Shown here piece after piece: positions 8,977-18,114 of a stretch of DNA of 64,000 nucleotides. Position numbers and translations under genes: made by a program. The notes under the pieces were generated by a model that did not search any database, was not told the DNA's origin, and was given only the letters and a program-made list of their open reading frames with translations. The stretch lies in the NCBI RefSeq assembly GCF_900099555.1, contig NZ_FMWM01000002.1, positions 1,113,629 through 1,177,628 of the forward strand, given 5' to 3'. Numbering within the stretch: position 1 is the stretch's first letter; each line of letters begins with the position of its first letter. Origin of the DNA: Peptoniphilus raoultii. GTDB lineage: Bacteria; Bacillota; Clostridia; Tissierellales; Peptoniphilaceae.

Positions 8977-9399
8977 ATGGAAAAACTTGGAATAGTTAAA
9001 GAAGTTATTGGCAATAAATTATATGTAGAATTTACTAGAGATAGTGCTTGCGGAGAATCCTGTGCCACTTGTACTGCAAAATGTGCAGAGTCAAAGACAG
9101 AAGTTTTGGAAATTGATAATTTAATTAATGCCAAAAAGGGTGAAGTAGTTGAAATTATTTCTAAACCTCAAAACATTCTAAGTTATTTCTTCTTAGTTTA
9201 TGGACTACCTCTCCTTTTAATGTTATTAGCAATTAGCCTTTCCTATTATTTTTTAAGTAAGACGAATCTTAAAAACTTTGAAGTCCTTTCATTCTTTATA
9301 GGCTTTGGATCATTAATTCCATCTTATTTAATAATTAGATTTATAGATAGAAAAAATGCAAAGGCTAAGGACTCCTATATAACATTAAAAAGACTTTAA
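8977..9399 (+). CDS. RseC/MucC-like SoxR-reducing/sigma-E regulator family membrane protein
   Basis: About 140 residues. The N-terminal soluble part carries the cysteine cluster ACGESCATCTAKCAE, typical of RseC/RnfE-associated proteins that likely bind an Fe-S cluster. It is followed by two transmembrane helices (roughly residues 65-90 and 98-120). RseC family members link to SoxR reduction or Rnf electron transport in other bacteria; the partner here is unknown. Start choice: the AGGTGA at 8966-8971 sits 5 bases before the ATG at 8977, so the GTG at 8968 inside this site is rejected. It follows aspS by 9 bases, in the same transcript. Confidence 0.75.
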   Translation: MEKLGIVKEVIGNKLYVEFTRDSACGESCATCTAKCAESKTEVLEIDNLINAKKGEVVEIISKPQNILSYFFLVYGLPLLLMLLAISLSYYFLSKTNLKNFEVLSFFIGFGSLIPSYLIIRFIDRKNAKAKDSYITLKRL

Positions 9400-9411
9400 T
9401 TGTAGGTAAAT

Positions 9412-10206
9412 ATGAATAATAATAAATTACTTGGACCGATTTTAATAATTTTTGTCTTTCTTTTGGCTGGCAATTTTTATATATCTTTTATGAAAAAAAA
9501 TGAAGCCATAAAAGAAAGGGAACTGAAAAGCCTAATGGCCGCTCAAGACCAAAAAAAAGAAGAATTAGACAATTTAAGCAAGGAAATAGCAAGAGTTGAC
9601 GAAAATTATCTCAGTCTTTCAGAAGAATTTAAAAATAGATTTGGCTATGATTATAATAATTCTAAGGAAGATGAAATAAATACCTTTATTAGTGCAAATA
9701 AATCTTCATCGAAAGATTTAGAAGACCAAATAAGGACAATTGTTGTCAATTATGGAAATTATTATAAGGGCGAAATTTATGATAATGAAGAGCTGGATGT
9801 AGTCTTAAGTAGATTTACATCCTTAGTTGAAGGTTCATCTGGTGGAGATATGACAGATCCCTATAAAGATTTGGGAATAAAAAAACTTATGAAGTCCTAT
9901 GACGGAAGCATTTCCTATATTATGGGTAGAAATAGGGATAGGGACCAGGACAGCCTAAATAATTTAATGTTTCTCTACTTAATTTATTCATCAAAATTAA
10001 AATATTTTGCCGATGATGAATCTGTGCCTGTTTATGAAGTATATGCAGCTATTGTAAATTTAAAAAATTTACTTGCAAAGGCTGAAAATATGGGATATGA
10101 CCTTGGAAATTTAAAGGCTGAAAATTTAGAATATTTAAGGGCCAATATTAAAGATTTAATGATTTCCTACTATAAGGAAAAAGGCTTAGTTAAGGCGTTG
10201 GGATAA
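9412..10206 (+). CDS. Unknown membrane-anchored coiled-coil protein
   Basis: 264 residues, not recognised. There is one N-terminal hydrophobic helix (about 7-27, LGPILIIFVFLLAGNFYISF), then a charged coiled-coil region (about 30-70, rich in E/K/L) and an acidic mixed C-terminal domain. The topology is a type II, single-pass protein with an extracytoplasmic or outward-facing domain. It lies 12 bases after the RseC-like gene and 2 bases before a second protein of the same plan (10209-11294), so the two probably act together. The layout resembles PilN/PilO-like or divisome bitopic proteins only in topology. Function unassigned. Confidence 0.65.
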   Translation: MNNNKLLGPILIIFVFLLAGNFYISFMKKNEAIKERELKSLMAAQDQKKEELDNLSKEIARVDENYLSLSEEFKNRFGYDYNNSKEDEINTFISANKSSSKDLEDQIRTIVVNYGNYYKGEIYDNEELDVVLSRFTSLVEGSSGGDMTDPYKDLGIKKLMKSYDGSISYIMGRNRDRDQDSLNNLMFLYLIYSSKLKYFADDESVPVYEVYAAIVNLKNLLAKAENMGYDLGNLKAENLEYLRANIKDLMISYYKEKGLVKALG

Positions 10207-10208
10207 GT

Positions 10209-11294
10209 ATGAAAAATAAGACAAATATAATTATAGGCATTTTAATTTTACTTTCAGGGCTTTTGGCCTTTAGGCTTTACAATTCTCTTGTAAAAAATCC
10301 TGCCTCAACCTTTGCCCTAAATAAGGAAATAAAAAATATAGAGGCCGAGAATATATCTCTTGACAATAAAATAACTGAAAACAAAGATATCCTATCTCAA
10401 AAGAAAATCGAGGAGGAGTCCCTAACCAAGGAATTAAATAATTTTGATCTTATTGGACAAAAGGAAAAGCTTGATGAATTAACAAAAAATATTAAGGACT
10501 TGGAATTTGAAAATATTTATGGGGACTTAAGATTAAATAGGAGTTTTATTACAAATACTAAGGATAGTAAAATGCCAGAAGAGAACAAGGAGGGTTCTTT
10601 AGAGGAAAATCCTTTAAAGGAAAATCAACTTGAAAATACTCTTGTTAATAAAGAAGAAACCAATTCTTTTAAAGCCCTTGATTCTATTTATTTTAAGGAT
10701 TCCTTAACTAATGATGAAATTAAAAATAATATAAATTTTTTGCCCCTAGTACTTGAATATGCCTTTAATAATGATTTGAATTTAAAAATTGCAAGGCATA
10801 ATGCAGATGTCATTGAATATTATGGAGTAATTGACTATTTAGAAAATGGCGACAACTTTTTAATTAAATCAAAAGTTTTAAAGTATAATACAGATTTAAA
10901 CAAGACAAAAGAATCAGCCTATAATATTCTATCAGAAGAAGATAAATTCTTACTTCTATTTAAAGACTTGGGGATAATAAATTATGAGGAAAATCTATCA
11001 TCATACACAGAAGATCTTGCCAAGAAGGAGCTAAGTTTAATGAGTGAAGGCGGATCTGAAAACAAGGATTTAAATGACATAAATCAATACGGCATCTATG
11101 CCTATGAAACTTTAAATAAGGGAGTAAATTTTATTAACTTTTTAAAAATTCGTAAGGATAAAGACAATAGATACTTAGAAAATCTTGAAGGAAGAATTTT
11201 TATAAAGGAAAGTAAAAGGGAAGACAAAAAAATATTGGAATATTATGACGGTTCAGGTGAAATATTTTATACAAGCGAATTTACTAGTGAATAG
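10209..11294 (+). CDS. Unknown membrane-anchored coiled-coil protein, partner of the preceding one
   Basis: 361 residues, not recognised. The N-terminal transmembrane segment (about 5-23, IIIGILILLSGLLAFRLYN) is followed by a coiled coil (about 40-95), an E/N/K-rich low-complexity linker (about 115-150) and a C-terminal globular part. It shares overall architecture with the gene just upstream, separated by 2 bases, but no close sequence similarity is evident by eye. It is the last gene of the aspS transcript. Its stop codon TAG is part of the terminator stem. Confidence 0.65.
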   Translation: MKNKTNIIIGILILLSGLLAFRLYNSLVKNPASTFALNKEIKNIEAENISLDNKITENKDILSQKKIEEESLTKELNNFDLIGQKEKLDELTKNIKDLEFENIYGDLRLNRSFITNTKDSKMPEENKEGSLEENPLKENQLENTLVNKEETNSFKALDSIYFKDSLTNDEIKNNINFLPLVLEYAFNNDLNLKIARHNADVIEYYGVIDYLENGDNFLIKSKVLKYNTDLNKTKESAYNILSEEDKFLLLFKDLGIINYEENLSSYTEDLAKKELSLMSEGGSENKDLNDINQYGIYAYETLNKGVNFINFLKIRKDKDNRYLENLEGRIFIKESKREDKKILEYYDGSGEIFYTSEFTSE

Positions 11295-11318
11295 ATGCTT
11301 CGGCATCTATTTTTTTTC
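11291..11318 (+). terminator. Intrinsic terminator with UUCG tetraloop
   Basis: A perfect 8-bp stem (11291-11298 with 11303-11310) capped by TTCG is followed by eight T. The stem begins inside the last codons, and the stop codon of the upstream gene forms part of it. Ends the aspS operon. Confidence 0.9.
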
Positions 11319-11335
11319 CTAAAGATTGGACCCAA

Positions 11336-11364
11336 TTGTATAAAAAAATAAAGTATGCTAAAAT
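11336..11364 (+). promoter_or_regulatory. Promoter for TraB-family gene
   Basis: TTGTAT at 11336-11341, a 17-base spacer ending in TGC (extended -10 feature) and TAAAAT at 11359-11364. It directly abuts the ATG at 11365, which would precede the transcript start; this supports the downstream ATG at 11383 as the true start. Confidence 0.5.
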
Positions 11365-11382
11365 ATGAAAAGCGAGGCGAAA

Positions 11383-12534
11383 ATGAAAGATAATACCATT
11401 AAAATAAATTATAATGACAAGGAAATCACCATAATTCCTACGGCACATGTTTCCACAGAAAGTATAAAACTTGTAAAGGAAACGATTGATGAAATTAAAC
11501 CTGATTCTATATGCATAGAACTTGACGAAGCCAGATATAAAAATATTACAAATCCCCAAAAATGGAAAGATACAAATATAATTGATGTCATTAAGGAAAA
11601 GAAAGTTACACTTTTAATAGCAAATTTAATTTTAAGTGCCTATCAAGCAAACATTGCTAAAAAATTAAATACTAAGCCAGGCGGAGAAATGATGCAAGGC
11701 ATAAAATCTGCAGAAGAATTAGGAGCAAATTTGGTACTAGCTGATAGAAATATTCAAACGACTTTTTTGAGAATTTGGAGAGGAATGACTTTCATTGAAA
11801 AATGCAAGTTAATATTTTCCTTTGCATTTGCAAAAGATGAGGATGTTTCAGAAGAGGACCTTGAAAAATTAATTGAAAGATCAAATCTTGAAAATGTGGT
11901 AGCAGATATGACGGGGGAATATCCCCAAATAGCTCAGGCTCTTTTACATGAAAGAGATCAGTATTTATCCTATAAGATAAAAAATGCTCCTGGAGAAAAA
12001 ATTGTTGCGATTTTAGGGGCTGCCCATTCAATTGGTGTTGAAAAAGAAATTTTTAAGGATCAAGATATAGACCAGCTTGACAAAATCCCTGAAAAGTCTT
12101 CTTTTTCAAAAGTTGTTCCATGGATAATCCCCATAATTATTGTGGGCCTTGTAATTTTTGGCTTTACAAAAAATTTAGACACTGGATTTTCTCAAATTAA
12201 ATCTTGGTTTTTATATAATTCCATTTTGGCGGGGATTTTCACTGCTGTAACCCTAGCCCACCCTCTTAGTATTTTAACGGCCTTTGTTGCGGCACCTTTT
12301 ACATCTCTTAATCCATTTTTAGCTTGTGGTTGGTTTGCAGGCCTTGTGGAGGCAAGTATAAGAAAGCCAACAGTTGATGATGTAAATAGGATTCCTGAAG
12401 ATATTTTTTCTATAAAGGGAATTTTATCAAATAAATTTTTGAAAGTATTATTAATAATTGTCTTTGCAAATTTAGGTTCATCGATTGGAACTATTTTGGC
12501 AGGGACGGATATAATAAAAAGTATAGTAAGATAA
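11383..12534 (+). CDS. TraB/PrgY-family membrane protein
   Basis: About 383 residues from the ATG at 11383, which has GAGGCG just upstream; the ATG at 11365 lies at the predicted -10 edge. The N-terminal TraB domain carries IPTAHVSTES and a second conserved histidine region (LGAAHSIG), as in TraB/PrgY/GumN proteins with a Tiki-like metalloprotease fold. The C-terminal third has three to four hydrophobic helices (about 245-270, 285-320, 355-383). PrgY acts on peptide pheromones in enterococci, but the function of chromosomal homologues is not known. Monocistronic, ending in a shared bidirectional terminator. Confidence 0.8.
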   Translation: MKDNTIKINYNDKEITIIPTAHVSTESIKLVKETIDEIKPDSICIELDEARYKNITNPQKWKDTNIIDVIKEKKVTLLIANLILSAYQANIAKKLNTKPGGEMMQGIKSAEELGANLVLADRNIQTTFLRIWRGMTFIEKCKLIFSFAFAKDEDVSEEDLEKLIERSNLENVVADMTGEYPQIAQALLHERDQYLSYKIKNAPGEKIVAILGAAHSIGVEKEIFKDQDIDQLDKIPEKSSFSKVVPWIIPIIIVGLVIFGFTKNLDTGFSQIKSWFLYNSILAGIFTAVTLAHPLSILTAFVAAPFTSLNPFLACGWFAGLVEASIRKPTVDDVNRIPEDIFSIKGILSNKFLKVLLIIVFANLGSSIGTILAGTDIIKSIVR

Positions 12535-12550
12535 GCCTACTATACTTTTT
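12516..12550. terminator. Bidirectional terminator between convergent genes
   Basis: A 13-bp perfect inverted repeat (12516-12528 and 12538-12550) with A and T runs at its ends and a 9-base loop. It spans the stop codon of the TraB-family gene and abuts the 3' end of the minus-strand exporter gene, so it serves both directions. Confidence 0.9.
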
Positions 12551-13000
12551 TTATTTTATAGGATTTTTTGGTTCAAAAACTGATTTTGTAATTTTTGCAA
12601 GGGCCTGTGAAAAAACAATACCCATTGAAAGTCCTGCTGCTGTAAATAAGGTTGATGTTAAATTTCTAACCATTAATTCATAATTATTTTCTATAAAATA
12701 ATACATAATATAATACATGCCGGCTCCAGGCACAATTGGAATTAAGCAGGGAAGGGAAAAAACTGTTACAGGCTTTTTATAATAGTAGGCACAAAATTCT
12801 GATGTTATGCCAATTAAAAAGGAAACACTAAAGCCGCTTCCCATGTAATTATTATATTTCAAAAGGGAATATTCATAAATTAGCCACATAAAACCGCTGA
12901 TTATACAGGTTGTAAAAATTGATTTTTTTGGAACTTTATAATATAGGGTAAAGCCCAAAGTGGCAAAGGCTGCAAATAAAAACTGCTGAATAAATCTCAT
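12551..13000 (-). CDS. Threonine/serine exporter family protein, small subunit (ThrE C-terminal half, DUF3815 type)
   Basis: 149 residues, almost entirely hydrophobic with about four to five transmembrane helices. PCLIPIVPGAGMYY is characteristic of the YjjB/ThrE C-terminal domain. In Corynebacterium ThrE both halves are one protein; here they are two genes overlapping by 4 bases, the usual split arrangement in Firmicutes (YjjP plus YjjB). The predicted role is export of threonine, serine or small organic acids such as succinate; the substrate cannot be told from sequence. Confidence 0.8.
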   Translation of the reverse strand: MRFIQQFLFAAFATLGFTLYYKVPKKSIFTTCIISGFMWLIYEYSLLKYNNYMGSGFSVSFLIGITSEFCAYYYKKPVTVFSLPCLIPIVPGAGMYYIMYYFIENNYELMVRNLTSTLFTAAGLSMGIVFSQALAKITKSVFEPKNPIK

Positions 13001-13776
13001 AACATCATCCTCATAAATTTTAGTCCAAAACCAGCGCCAATGGCAATGGCAAGAGCAATAAAAACAGCCTTAATTAAGGTTATGGCACCAGTAATAAATT
13101 CGCCGCTCATAATATCCCTTAGGGCATTTGTAATTGCAACTCCAGGCACAATAAGCATTATTACACCAATTATTATCTTATCAAAATCATTTCCCAAACC
13201 AAGTTTTACTGCACTTATAGCAAGAACTGCACTAACTAAAGATGCAATTGCATTATTAATAAAAAAAGACATATTAAACCTATAAAGATAATCTACAAAA
13301 TAGGAAATAATCATTCCAATTATAAAGGAAGGGAAAAAATCTTTAAGACCTCCCCCAAATAAGACTGTGAAAAAAGATGCAGCAATTCCACCTGCAATAA
13401 TTTTTTGATACTGCCTATCTCCCTTATTTTCAATTGACTTAAGTTCTTCATAAGCTTTGTCAAGATCATAGATATTTTTTGAAAAATTTCTGGAAAAATT
13501 ATTAATTAAATCGATTTTACCAAGATTTATATCTGAAACCTTAATTTTTTTGAAATTATTTATAAATTCGTCCTTATATTTTAATTTCAAAAAAATTGCA
13601 GTTGGCAGGGCGTAACAATCAACTGAATCAATTTCTTGGCAGGACAAACAAATTCTTTCAACTGTATCTTCGGCTCTATACGATTCAGCGCCATTTGAAA
13701 TTAAAAGGGACCCTGCATAAAGGGCAAGATTCATTAATTTTTTTGCATCATCAATATCTGAAATTTTTAATTCCAT
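12997..13776 (-). CDS. Threonine/serine exporter family protein, large subunit (ThrE N-terminal half, DUF1212/YjjP type)
   Basis: 259 residues. The N-terminal cytoplasmic domain has the family pattern LYAGSLLISNGAESYRAEDT, and the C-terminal half holds about five transmembrane helices, with VPGVAITNALRDIMSGEFITG in the conserved membrane region. It forms the exporter with the overlapping downstream gene. GGAGGTAAT precedes the ATG. The promoter is divergent from that of der. Confidence 0.85.
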   Translation of the reverse strand: MELKISDIDDAKKLMNLALYAGSLLISNGAESYRAEDTVERICLSCQEIDSVDCYALPTAIFLKLKYKDEFINNFKKIKVSDINLGKIDLINNFSRNFSKNIYDLDKAYEELKSIENKGDRQYQKIIAGGIAASFFTVLFGGGLKDFFPSFIIGMIISYFVDYLYRFNMSFFINNAIASLVSAVLAISAVKLGLGNDFDKIIIGVIMLIVPGVAITNALRDIMSGEFITGAITLIKAVFIALAIAIGAGFGLKFMRMML

Positions 13777-13793
13777 CTATTACCTCCATATTT

Positions 13794-13822
13794 ATTATAC
13801 TATTCATATTATAAAGACACAA
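13794..13822 (-). promoter_or_regulatory. Promoter for the ThrE-type exporter pair (minus strand)
   Basis: Read on the minus strand: TTGTGT (plus 13822-13817), 17-base spacer, perfect TATAAT (plus 13799-13794). It lies back to back with the der promoter. Confidence 0.6.
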
Positions 13823-13837
13823 AGGCAAATTTATTTT

Positions 13838-13866
13838 TTGAAAGTAGCTCTAGACTTTGATATAAT
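13838..13866 (+). promoter_or_regulatory. Promoter for the der operon
   Basis: TTGAAA at 13838-13843, a 17-base spacer, perfect TATAAT at 13861-13866. The TTG of the -35 box could be mistaken for a start codon in frame with der, but it has no ribosome site. Confidence 0.75.
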
Positions 13867-13885
13867 TAAAAAAAGAGGTGAGCAA

Positions 13886-15205
13886 ATGGAAATACCTGTA
13901 GTTTCTATAATTGGAAGACCAAATGTTGGTAAATCAACACTTTTTAATAAAATAGTAGGCAAAAAAATCTCCATCACTGAAGATACTCCTGGTGTTACAA
14001 GGGATAGAATTTATCAAAGGGCCTCATGGCTAAATTATAATTTTTTACTTGTGGATACTGGCGGACTTGATCTTAGAGATGAAGATATTTTTATGTCAAA
14101 TATCAAGGCTCAAGTCGATTTGGCTTTAGACACAAGTAATGTAATTATTTTTCTTGTTGACGGACTTGATGGAGTAAGTTCTACAGACAGAGAAATAGCA
14201 AATTATTTAAGAAAGGCTAAGAAAAAAGTTGTGCTTGCCGTTAATAAATTTGATTCAAAAAAATCAAGGGAAAATTTATACGATTTTTATGAGCTAGGTC
14301 TTGGAGATCCTTTCACAATCAGTGCAGAGCAGGGAATGGGAGTTGGCGATTTATTAGATGAAGTTATAAAAGATTTGCCTCTTTATGAAGAAGATGAAGA
14401 TGATGACCAAATAAAAGTGGCCTTGATAGGAAAACCAAATGTTGGAAAATCATCACTTTTTAATTTTTTAACAGGCGAAGAAAGATCAATTGTTACTGAT
14501 ATTCCAGGAACAACACGAGATGCTATAGATTCAAAAATAATCTATAAGGATACAGACTATTTATTTATAGATACAGCTGGCCTACGTAAAAGAAAAAAGA
14601 TAAAGGAAAATATTGAAAGGTATTCTGTGATTAGAACCTTAACGGCCATTGAAAGGGCAAATGTCTGCGTACTTTTAATTGATGCAACAGAAGGGGTAAG
14701 TGAACAGGATTCAAAAATTGCTGGCTATGCCCATGACAATAATAAGGCCATAATTATCTGTGTAAATAAATGGGATGCAATAGAAAAAGACACCTACACA
14801 ATGAATAATTTTGAAGCTGAGGTTAGGAAGGAGCTGCCCTTTTTATCCTATGCTCCAATTATTTTCATCTCAGTTTTAAAAAATATTAGAATAGAAAATC
14901 TTTTAGAATTGATTGACCTAGTAAATAATAATTATAACCATAGAATCCAAACAGGAGTATTAAATGATATTTTAAATAGAGCAAGTCTTATGAATCAGCC
15001 CCCATCTGACAAGGGAAAGAGAGGAAAACTATATTTAGGTTATCAAGTTGCCGTAAGGCCACCAAGGTTTTTATTATTTGTAAATGATAAGGAGCTTTTT
15101 CATTTTTCCTATGTTAGATATTTGGAAAATCAAATTAGAGGGTCCTTTGCCTTTACTGGCAGCCCAATTATCTTAGATTTAAAAAATCGTGGAGTAGAAA
15201 AATGA
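13886..15205 (+). CDS. der: Ribosome-assembly GTPase Der (EngA)
   Basis: 439 residues from the ATG at 13886, normal for Der. It is an essential GTPase for 50S subunit maturation. Tandem G domains are visible: G1 motifs [10 protein letters not shown] and [11 protein letters not shown]4 motifs NKFD and NKWD, then a C-terminal KH-like domain (about 350-439). Start choice: GAGGTG lies 6 bases before this ATG. Its 3' end overlaps plsY by 4 bases, and der-plsY-gpsA is a conserved Firmicute operon. Confidence 0.96.
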   Translation: MEIPVVSIIGRPNVGKSTLFNKIVGKKISITEDTPGVTRDRIYQRASWLNYNFLLVDTGGLDLRDEDIFMSNIKAQVDLALDTSNVIIFLVDGLDGVSSTDREIANYLRKAKKKVVLAVNKFDSKKSRENLYDFYELGLGDPFTISAEQGMGVGDLLDEVIKDLPLYEEDEDDDQIKVALIGKPNVGKSSLFNFLTGEERSIVTDIPGTTRDAIDSKIIYKDTDYLFIDTAGLRKRKKIKENIERYSVIRTLTAIERANVCVLLIDATEGVSEQDSKIAGYAHDNNKAIIICVNKWDAIEKDTYTMNNFEAEVRKELPFLSYAPIIFISVLKNIRIENLLELIDLVNNNYNHRIQTGVLNDILNRASLMNQPPSDKGKRGKLYLGYQVAVRPPRFLLFVNDKELFHFSYVRYLENQIRGSFAFTGSPIILDLKNRGVEK

Positions 15206-15792
15206 AATATCTTTTGATAGCTGTAATTTCTTATTTAATAGGAAATATTTCAGGTTCTTTTATAATAGGAAATTTATTTCTAAATAAGGATATTAGAAAA
15301 TTCGGTTCAGGAAATGCTGGAACCACAAATGCCTTTAGGGTCTTAGGTCAAAAGGCAGGCCTTGTAACTTTTGTTATTGATTTTTTTAAGGGAATTATTT
15401 TAGTTTTAATAATTAGAAAATTTTTTGGATATGAGTATGTACCTTTTGGTATTTTATTTGGAGTTTTGGGCCATGATTATCCCTTTTACATGTCCTTTAA
15501 GGGAGGCAAGGGAATGGCGATGACTCTTGGAAGCCTAGCTATTTTTTCCTTTAAATTTACAATAATCCCCTATATAATTTGGCTTATAATAGCCCTGACC
15601 TTTAGGTATATTTCTCTAGCCTCAATTATGTTTTTTATATCTTCAATAATTTCCTATGGGGCATTTGGAGATTTTTCGTTGGAAAACAAAATTCTTATTG
15701 CTATAGTCTGCCTTTTGGGTATAATTAGACATAAGTCAAATATAAAAAGGCTTTTAAATGGAAATGAAAATAGGATTGGAGGCAAAAAATGA
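15202..15792 (+). CDS. plsY: Glycerol-3-phosphate acyltransferase PlsY
   Basis: 196 residues, integral membrane, with five predicted helices. It transfers the acyl group from acyl-phosphate to glycerol 3-phosphate, the first step of phospholipid synthesis. The three family motifs are seen: GSGNAGTTNAFRVLG, the GGKGMAM glycine-rich loop, and the C-terminal RHKSNIKRLLNGNEN. It overlaps both der and gpsA by 4 bases. The next gene makes its substrate. Confidence 0.95.
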   Translation: MKYLLIAVISYLIGNISGSFIIGNLFLNKDIRKFGSGNAGTTNAFRVLGQKAGLVTFVIDFFKGIILVLIIRKFFGYEYVPFGILFGVLGHDYPFYMSFKGGKGMAMTLGSLAIFSFKFTIIPYIIWLIIALTFRYISLASIMFFISSIISYGAFGDFSLENKILIAIVCLLGIIRHKSNIKRLLNGNENRIGGKK

Positions 15793-16796
15793 AAATTGCA
15801 GTAGCTGGAGGCGGTTCTTGGGGAACTGCCATGGCAAGACTTTTGTCAAATATAAATCATGAAATAAATTTTTATATTAGAAATGAAATGACAAGGCTTG
15901 ATATTAAAAATAATAGGGAAAACAGCAAATATTTGCCAGGATCAAAATTTTCAAAAGAAATTAATCTTTATGAAAATGTAGAAGATGCTATAAAAGACAT
16001 TGAAATTTTAGTTTTAGCTGTTCCGACTTCAGCCGTTAGGCCATTACTTAATTCTATTAAGGGCAAACTATCAAAGAATGTAATTATTGTAAATCTTTCA
16101 AAGGGGATTGAAGTTGAAAGCTTAGATAGGATTTCAGAAGTTAGTGAAGAAATTCTTCCCGACAATCCTTTCGTTGCCCTTTCTGGTCCATCTCATGCAG
16201 AGGAAGTGGGAAATGATATACCAACAACAGTTGTAGTTTCATCTAAGGACATTAAATATGCAAATATTATCCAAAATGAATTTTCCACAGATAAATTTAG
16301 GATTTACACCAATGCCGATTTAATTGGAGTTGAAATAGGTGGTGCCCTTAAAAATATAATTGCCCTTGCTGCTGGAATTAGCGATGGCTTAAAATTTGGA
16401 GATAATACAAAAGCTGCTCTTATGACAAGGGGTATGTATGAAATGAGTAAGATGGGCCTTGCTCTTGGTGCAAATCCACACACTTTTAACGGACTTTCAG
16501 GCATGGGAGATTTGATTGTAACTTGCACAAGTATGCATTCTAGAAATAGGAGAGCAGGTATTTTAATTGGCGAAGGCAAAAGTGTAGAAGAGGCTTCAAA
16601 GGAAGTTGGGCAAATTGTTGAAGGAATTAAAACTACAAAATCTGCCCATATGCTTGCCCAAAAATTAAATATAGAAATGCCTATTACTGAAAAACTTTAT
16701 GAAGTTTTATATGAGGGGAAGGATCCACAAGAGGCAGTAAAAATTTTAATGACTAGAGAAAAAAAGGAAGAAATTGAACAAAATTTTTTCCAATAA
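15789..16796 (+). CDS. gpsA: NAD(P)H-dependent glycerol-3-phosphate dehydrogenase
   Basis: 335 residues. It reduces dihydroxyacetone phosphate to sn-glycerol 3-phosphate for PlsY. The N-terminal Rossmann motif GGGSWGTAMA, the catalytic-lysine region GGALKNIIALAAGISDG and the conserved GLSGMGDLIVTC are present. It overlaps plsY by 4 bases. No clear terminator follows; an AT-rich 65-base gap with an extended -10 (TGTTATAAT at 16817-16825) precedes the next gene. Confidence 0.96.
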   Translation: MKIAVAGGGSWGTAMARLLSNINHEINFYIRNEMTRLDIKNNRENSKYLPGSKFSKEINLYENVEDAIKDIEILVLAVPTSAVRPLLNSIKGKLSKNVIIVNLSKGIEVESLDRISEVSEEILPDNPFVALSGPSHAEEVGNDIPTTVVVSSKDIKYANIIQNEFSTDKFRIYTNADLIGVEIGGALKNIIALAAGISDGLKFGDNTKAALMTRGMYEMSKMGLALGANPHTFNGLSGMGDLIVTCTSMHSRNRRAGILIGEGKSVEEASKEVGQIVEGIKTTKSAHMLAQKLNIEMPITEKLYEVLYEGKDPQEAVKILMTREKKEEIEQNFFQ

Positions 16797-16861
16797 TATA
16801 AAAAACAGCCTATTTATGTTATAATTATTTAATAATTGAGAATTAATTCTAGGTGGTAAAT

Positions 16862-18106
16862 TTGAAAAGTAAAAAGCTAAATAGTAAAAAATATGTTTTT
16901 AGGAGAATCCTTGCATTAATTATTATAGCTTGTATAGTAACTTTTTTTGTTAAATTTATCAAGGGGAAAAATTTTAATTCTTATAAGACTATATTTCCTA
17001 CTCTAACAACCTATGAAAATGATATAGATACAACCTTTTATAATATTTTAAATGAAAAGGTCTATAGGGCTTCAAGTAGTGGAATTGCTGTTTTTAATGC
17101 CAGCGAAGGTCAAAAAGTACAAGTTGGTTACGAAATTTGCTCCATAAATTTAATGGAGGATATTTCAAATCTGAGGGATGAACTTTTAAAAGTTGAAGCA
17201 GCTATAAGCTATCTTAATTCCCAAGGAAAGGAAACAGAAAAACTTTCTTTTAATAAGGATATTCAAAGGTATATTATAAATAGAAATTTTGAAGGGGCAA
17301 ATGAGGCAATAAATTCCATGGATCTTGATTCTAAGGGATCTTTTTCCATAAATGATTTAAAGGAATATTTGTCGATGCCAATTGATGACCTTCAAAATAA
17401 AAAACTCTCCTTAGAATCTGAAATAGGAAAATATAACATCACTTATAATGCTCAGTTTACAGGAATTGTTTCCTATGAAATTGACGGCTTGGAAGATTAC
17501 TTTTCAGATCCTAATTTGGCAAATTATACCTATAAATATGTGGAGGAAGCAAAAAGGCCGAAGAAAAATAATATTAATTTAAATGTAAAAGCAGACGAAG
17601 CAATTTTTAAGTTAATAGATAATTTTTCCTATAAATTAGTGGCTTTAGTTCCCAAGGAAGCACAAATAAAAAATTACCAAACAGGCGATAGAATTTCTAT
17701 TGAAATAAATAATTTAGATATTTTGACTGGAGAGATCTTAAAAATAAATAGATTTGAAGGCAAAGCAGCAATAGTTATTGGTCTTAACGACTCCATTCAA
17801 GATATTTATAATAAGAGAATTCATGAAGGCAAGATAATAGTTGAAAAGACAAGAGGATACATAGTTCCAAAATCCTGCTTAATTGAAAGAAATAGTTTAT
17901 TGGGACTTTACATTCAAGAAATAAAGGGGCTTGTTAAATTTGTACCTGTAGATATAATAAAAGAGGAAGATGAAAAAGTCTTTATTTCTAGGGGCACTAG
18001 ACAGTCCTTAATTGAAATAAACAATAAGTCCTACAAAACTCTTACCATAAATGATGCAATAGTATTAAATCCTAGGACAGTTGATGAATCGCGTATTTTG
18101 AATTAG
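16862..18106 (+). CDS. HlyD-like membrane-fusion family protein of the division-gene cluster
   Basis: About 414 residues starting at TTG 16862, which has AGGTGG 5 bases upstream; the GTG at 16853 is inside that site. There is one N-terminal transmembrane helix (about 15-36), then a biotinyl/lipoyl-like half (YRASSSGIAVFNASEGQKVQVG), a helical hairpin and a beta-rich second half, the layout of HlyD-type adaptor proteins. No transporter ATPase or permease is adjacent. Proteins of this kind are often found just upstream of yggS-sepF in Clostridia, suggesting an envelope or division role. Function unproven. Confidence 0.7.
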   Translation: MKSKKLNSKKYVFRRILALIIIACIVTFFVKFIKGKNFNSYKTIFPTLTTYENDIDTTFYNILNEKVYRASSSGIAVFNASEGQKVQVGYEICSINLMEDISNLRDELLKVEAAISYLNSQGKETEKLSFNKDIQRYIINRNFEGANEAINSMDLDSKGSFSINDLKEYLSMPIDDLQNKKLSLESEIGKYNITYNAQFTGIVSYEIDGLEDYFSDPNLANYTYKYVEEAKRPKKNNINLNVKADEAIFKLIDNFSYKLVALVPKEAQIKNYQTGDRISIEINNLDILTGEILKINRFEGKAAIVIGLNDSIQDIYNKRIHEGKIIVEKTRGYIVPKSCLIERNSLLGLYIQEIKGLVKFVPVDIIKEEDEKVFISRGTRQSLIEINNKSYKTLTINDAIVLNPRTVDESRILN

Positions 18107-18114
18107 GAGGCCAT

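Noticed and set aside
13838-13885. In-frame TTG at 13838 as der start
   Set aside because: This TTG is the -35 box of a TTGAAA-17-TATAAT promoter; GAGGTG precedes the ATG at 13886.
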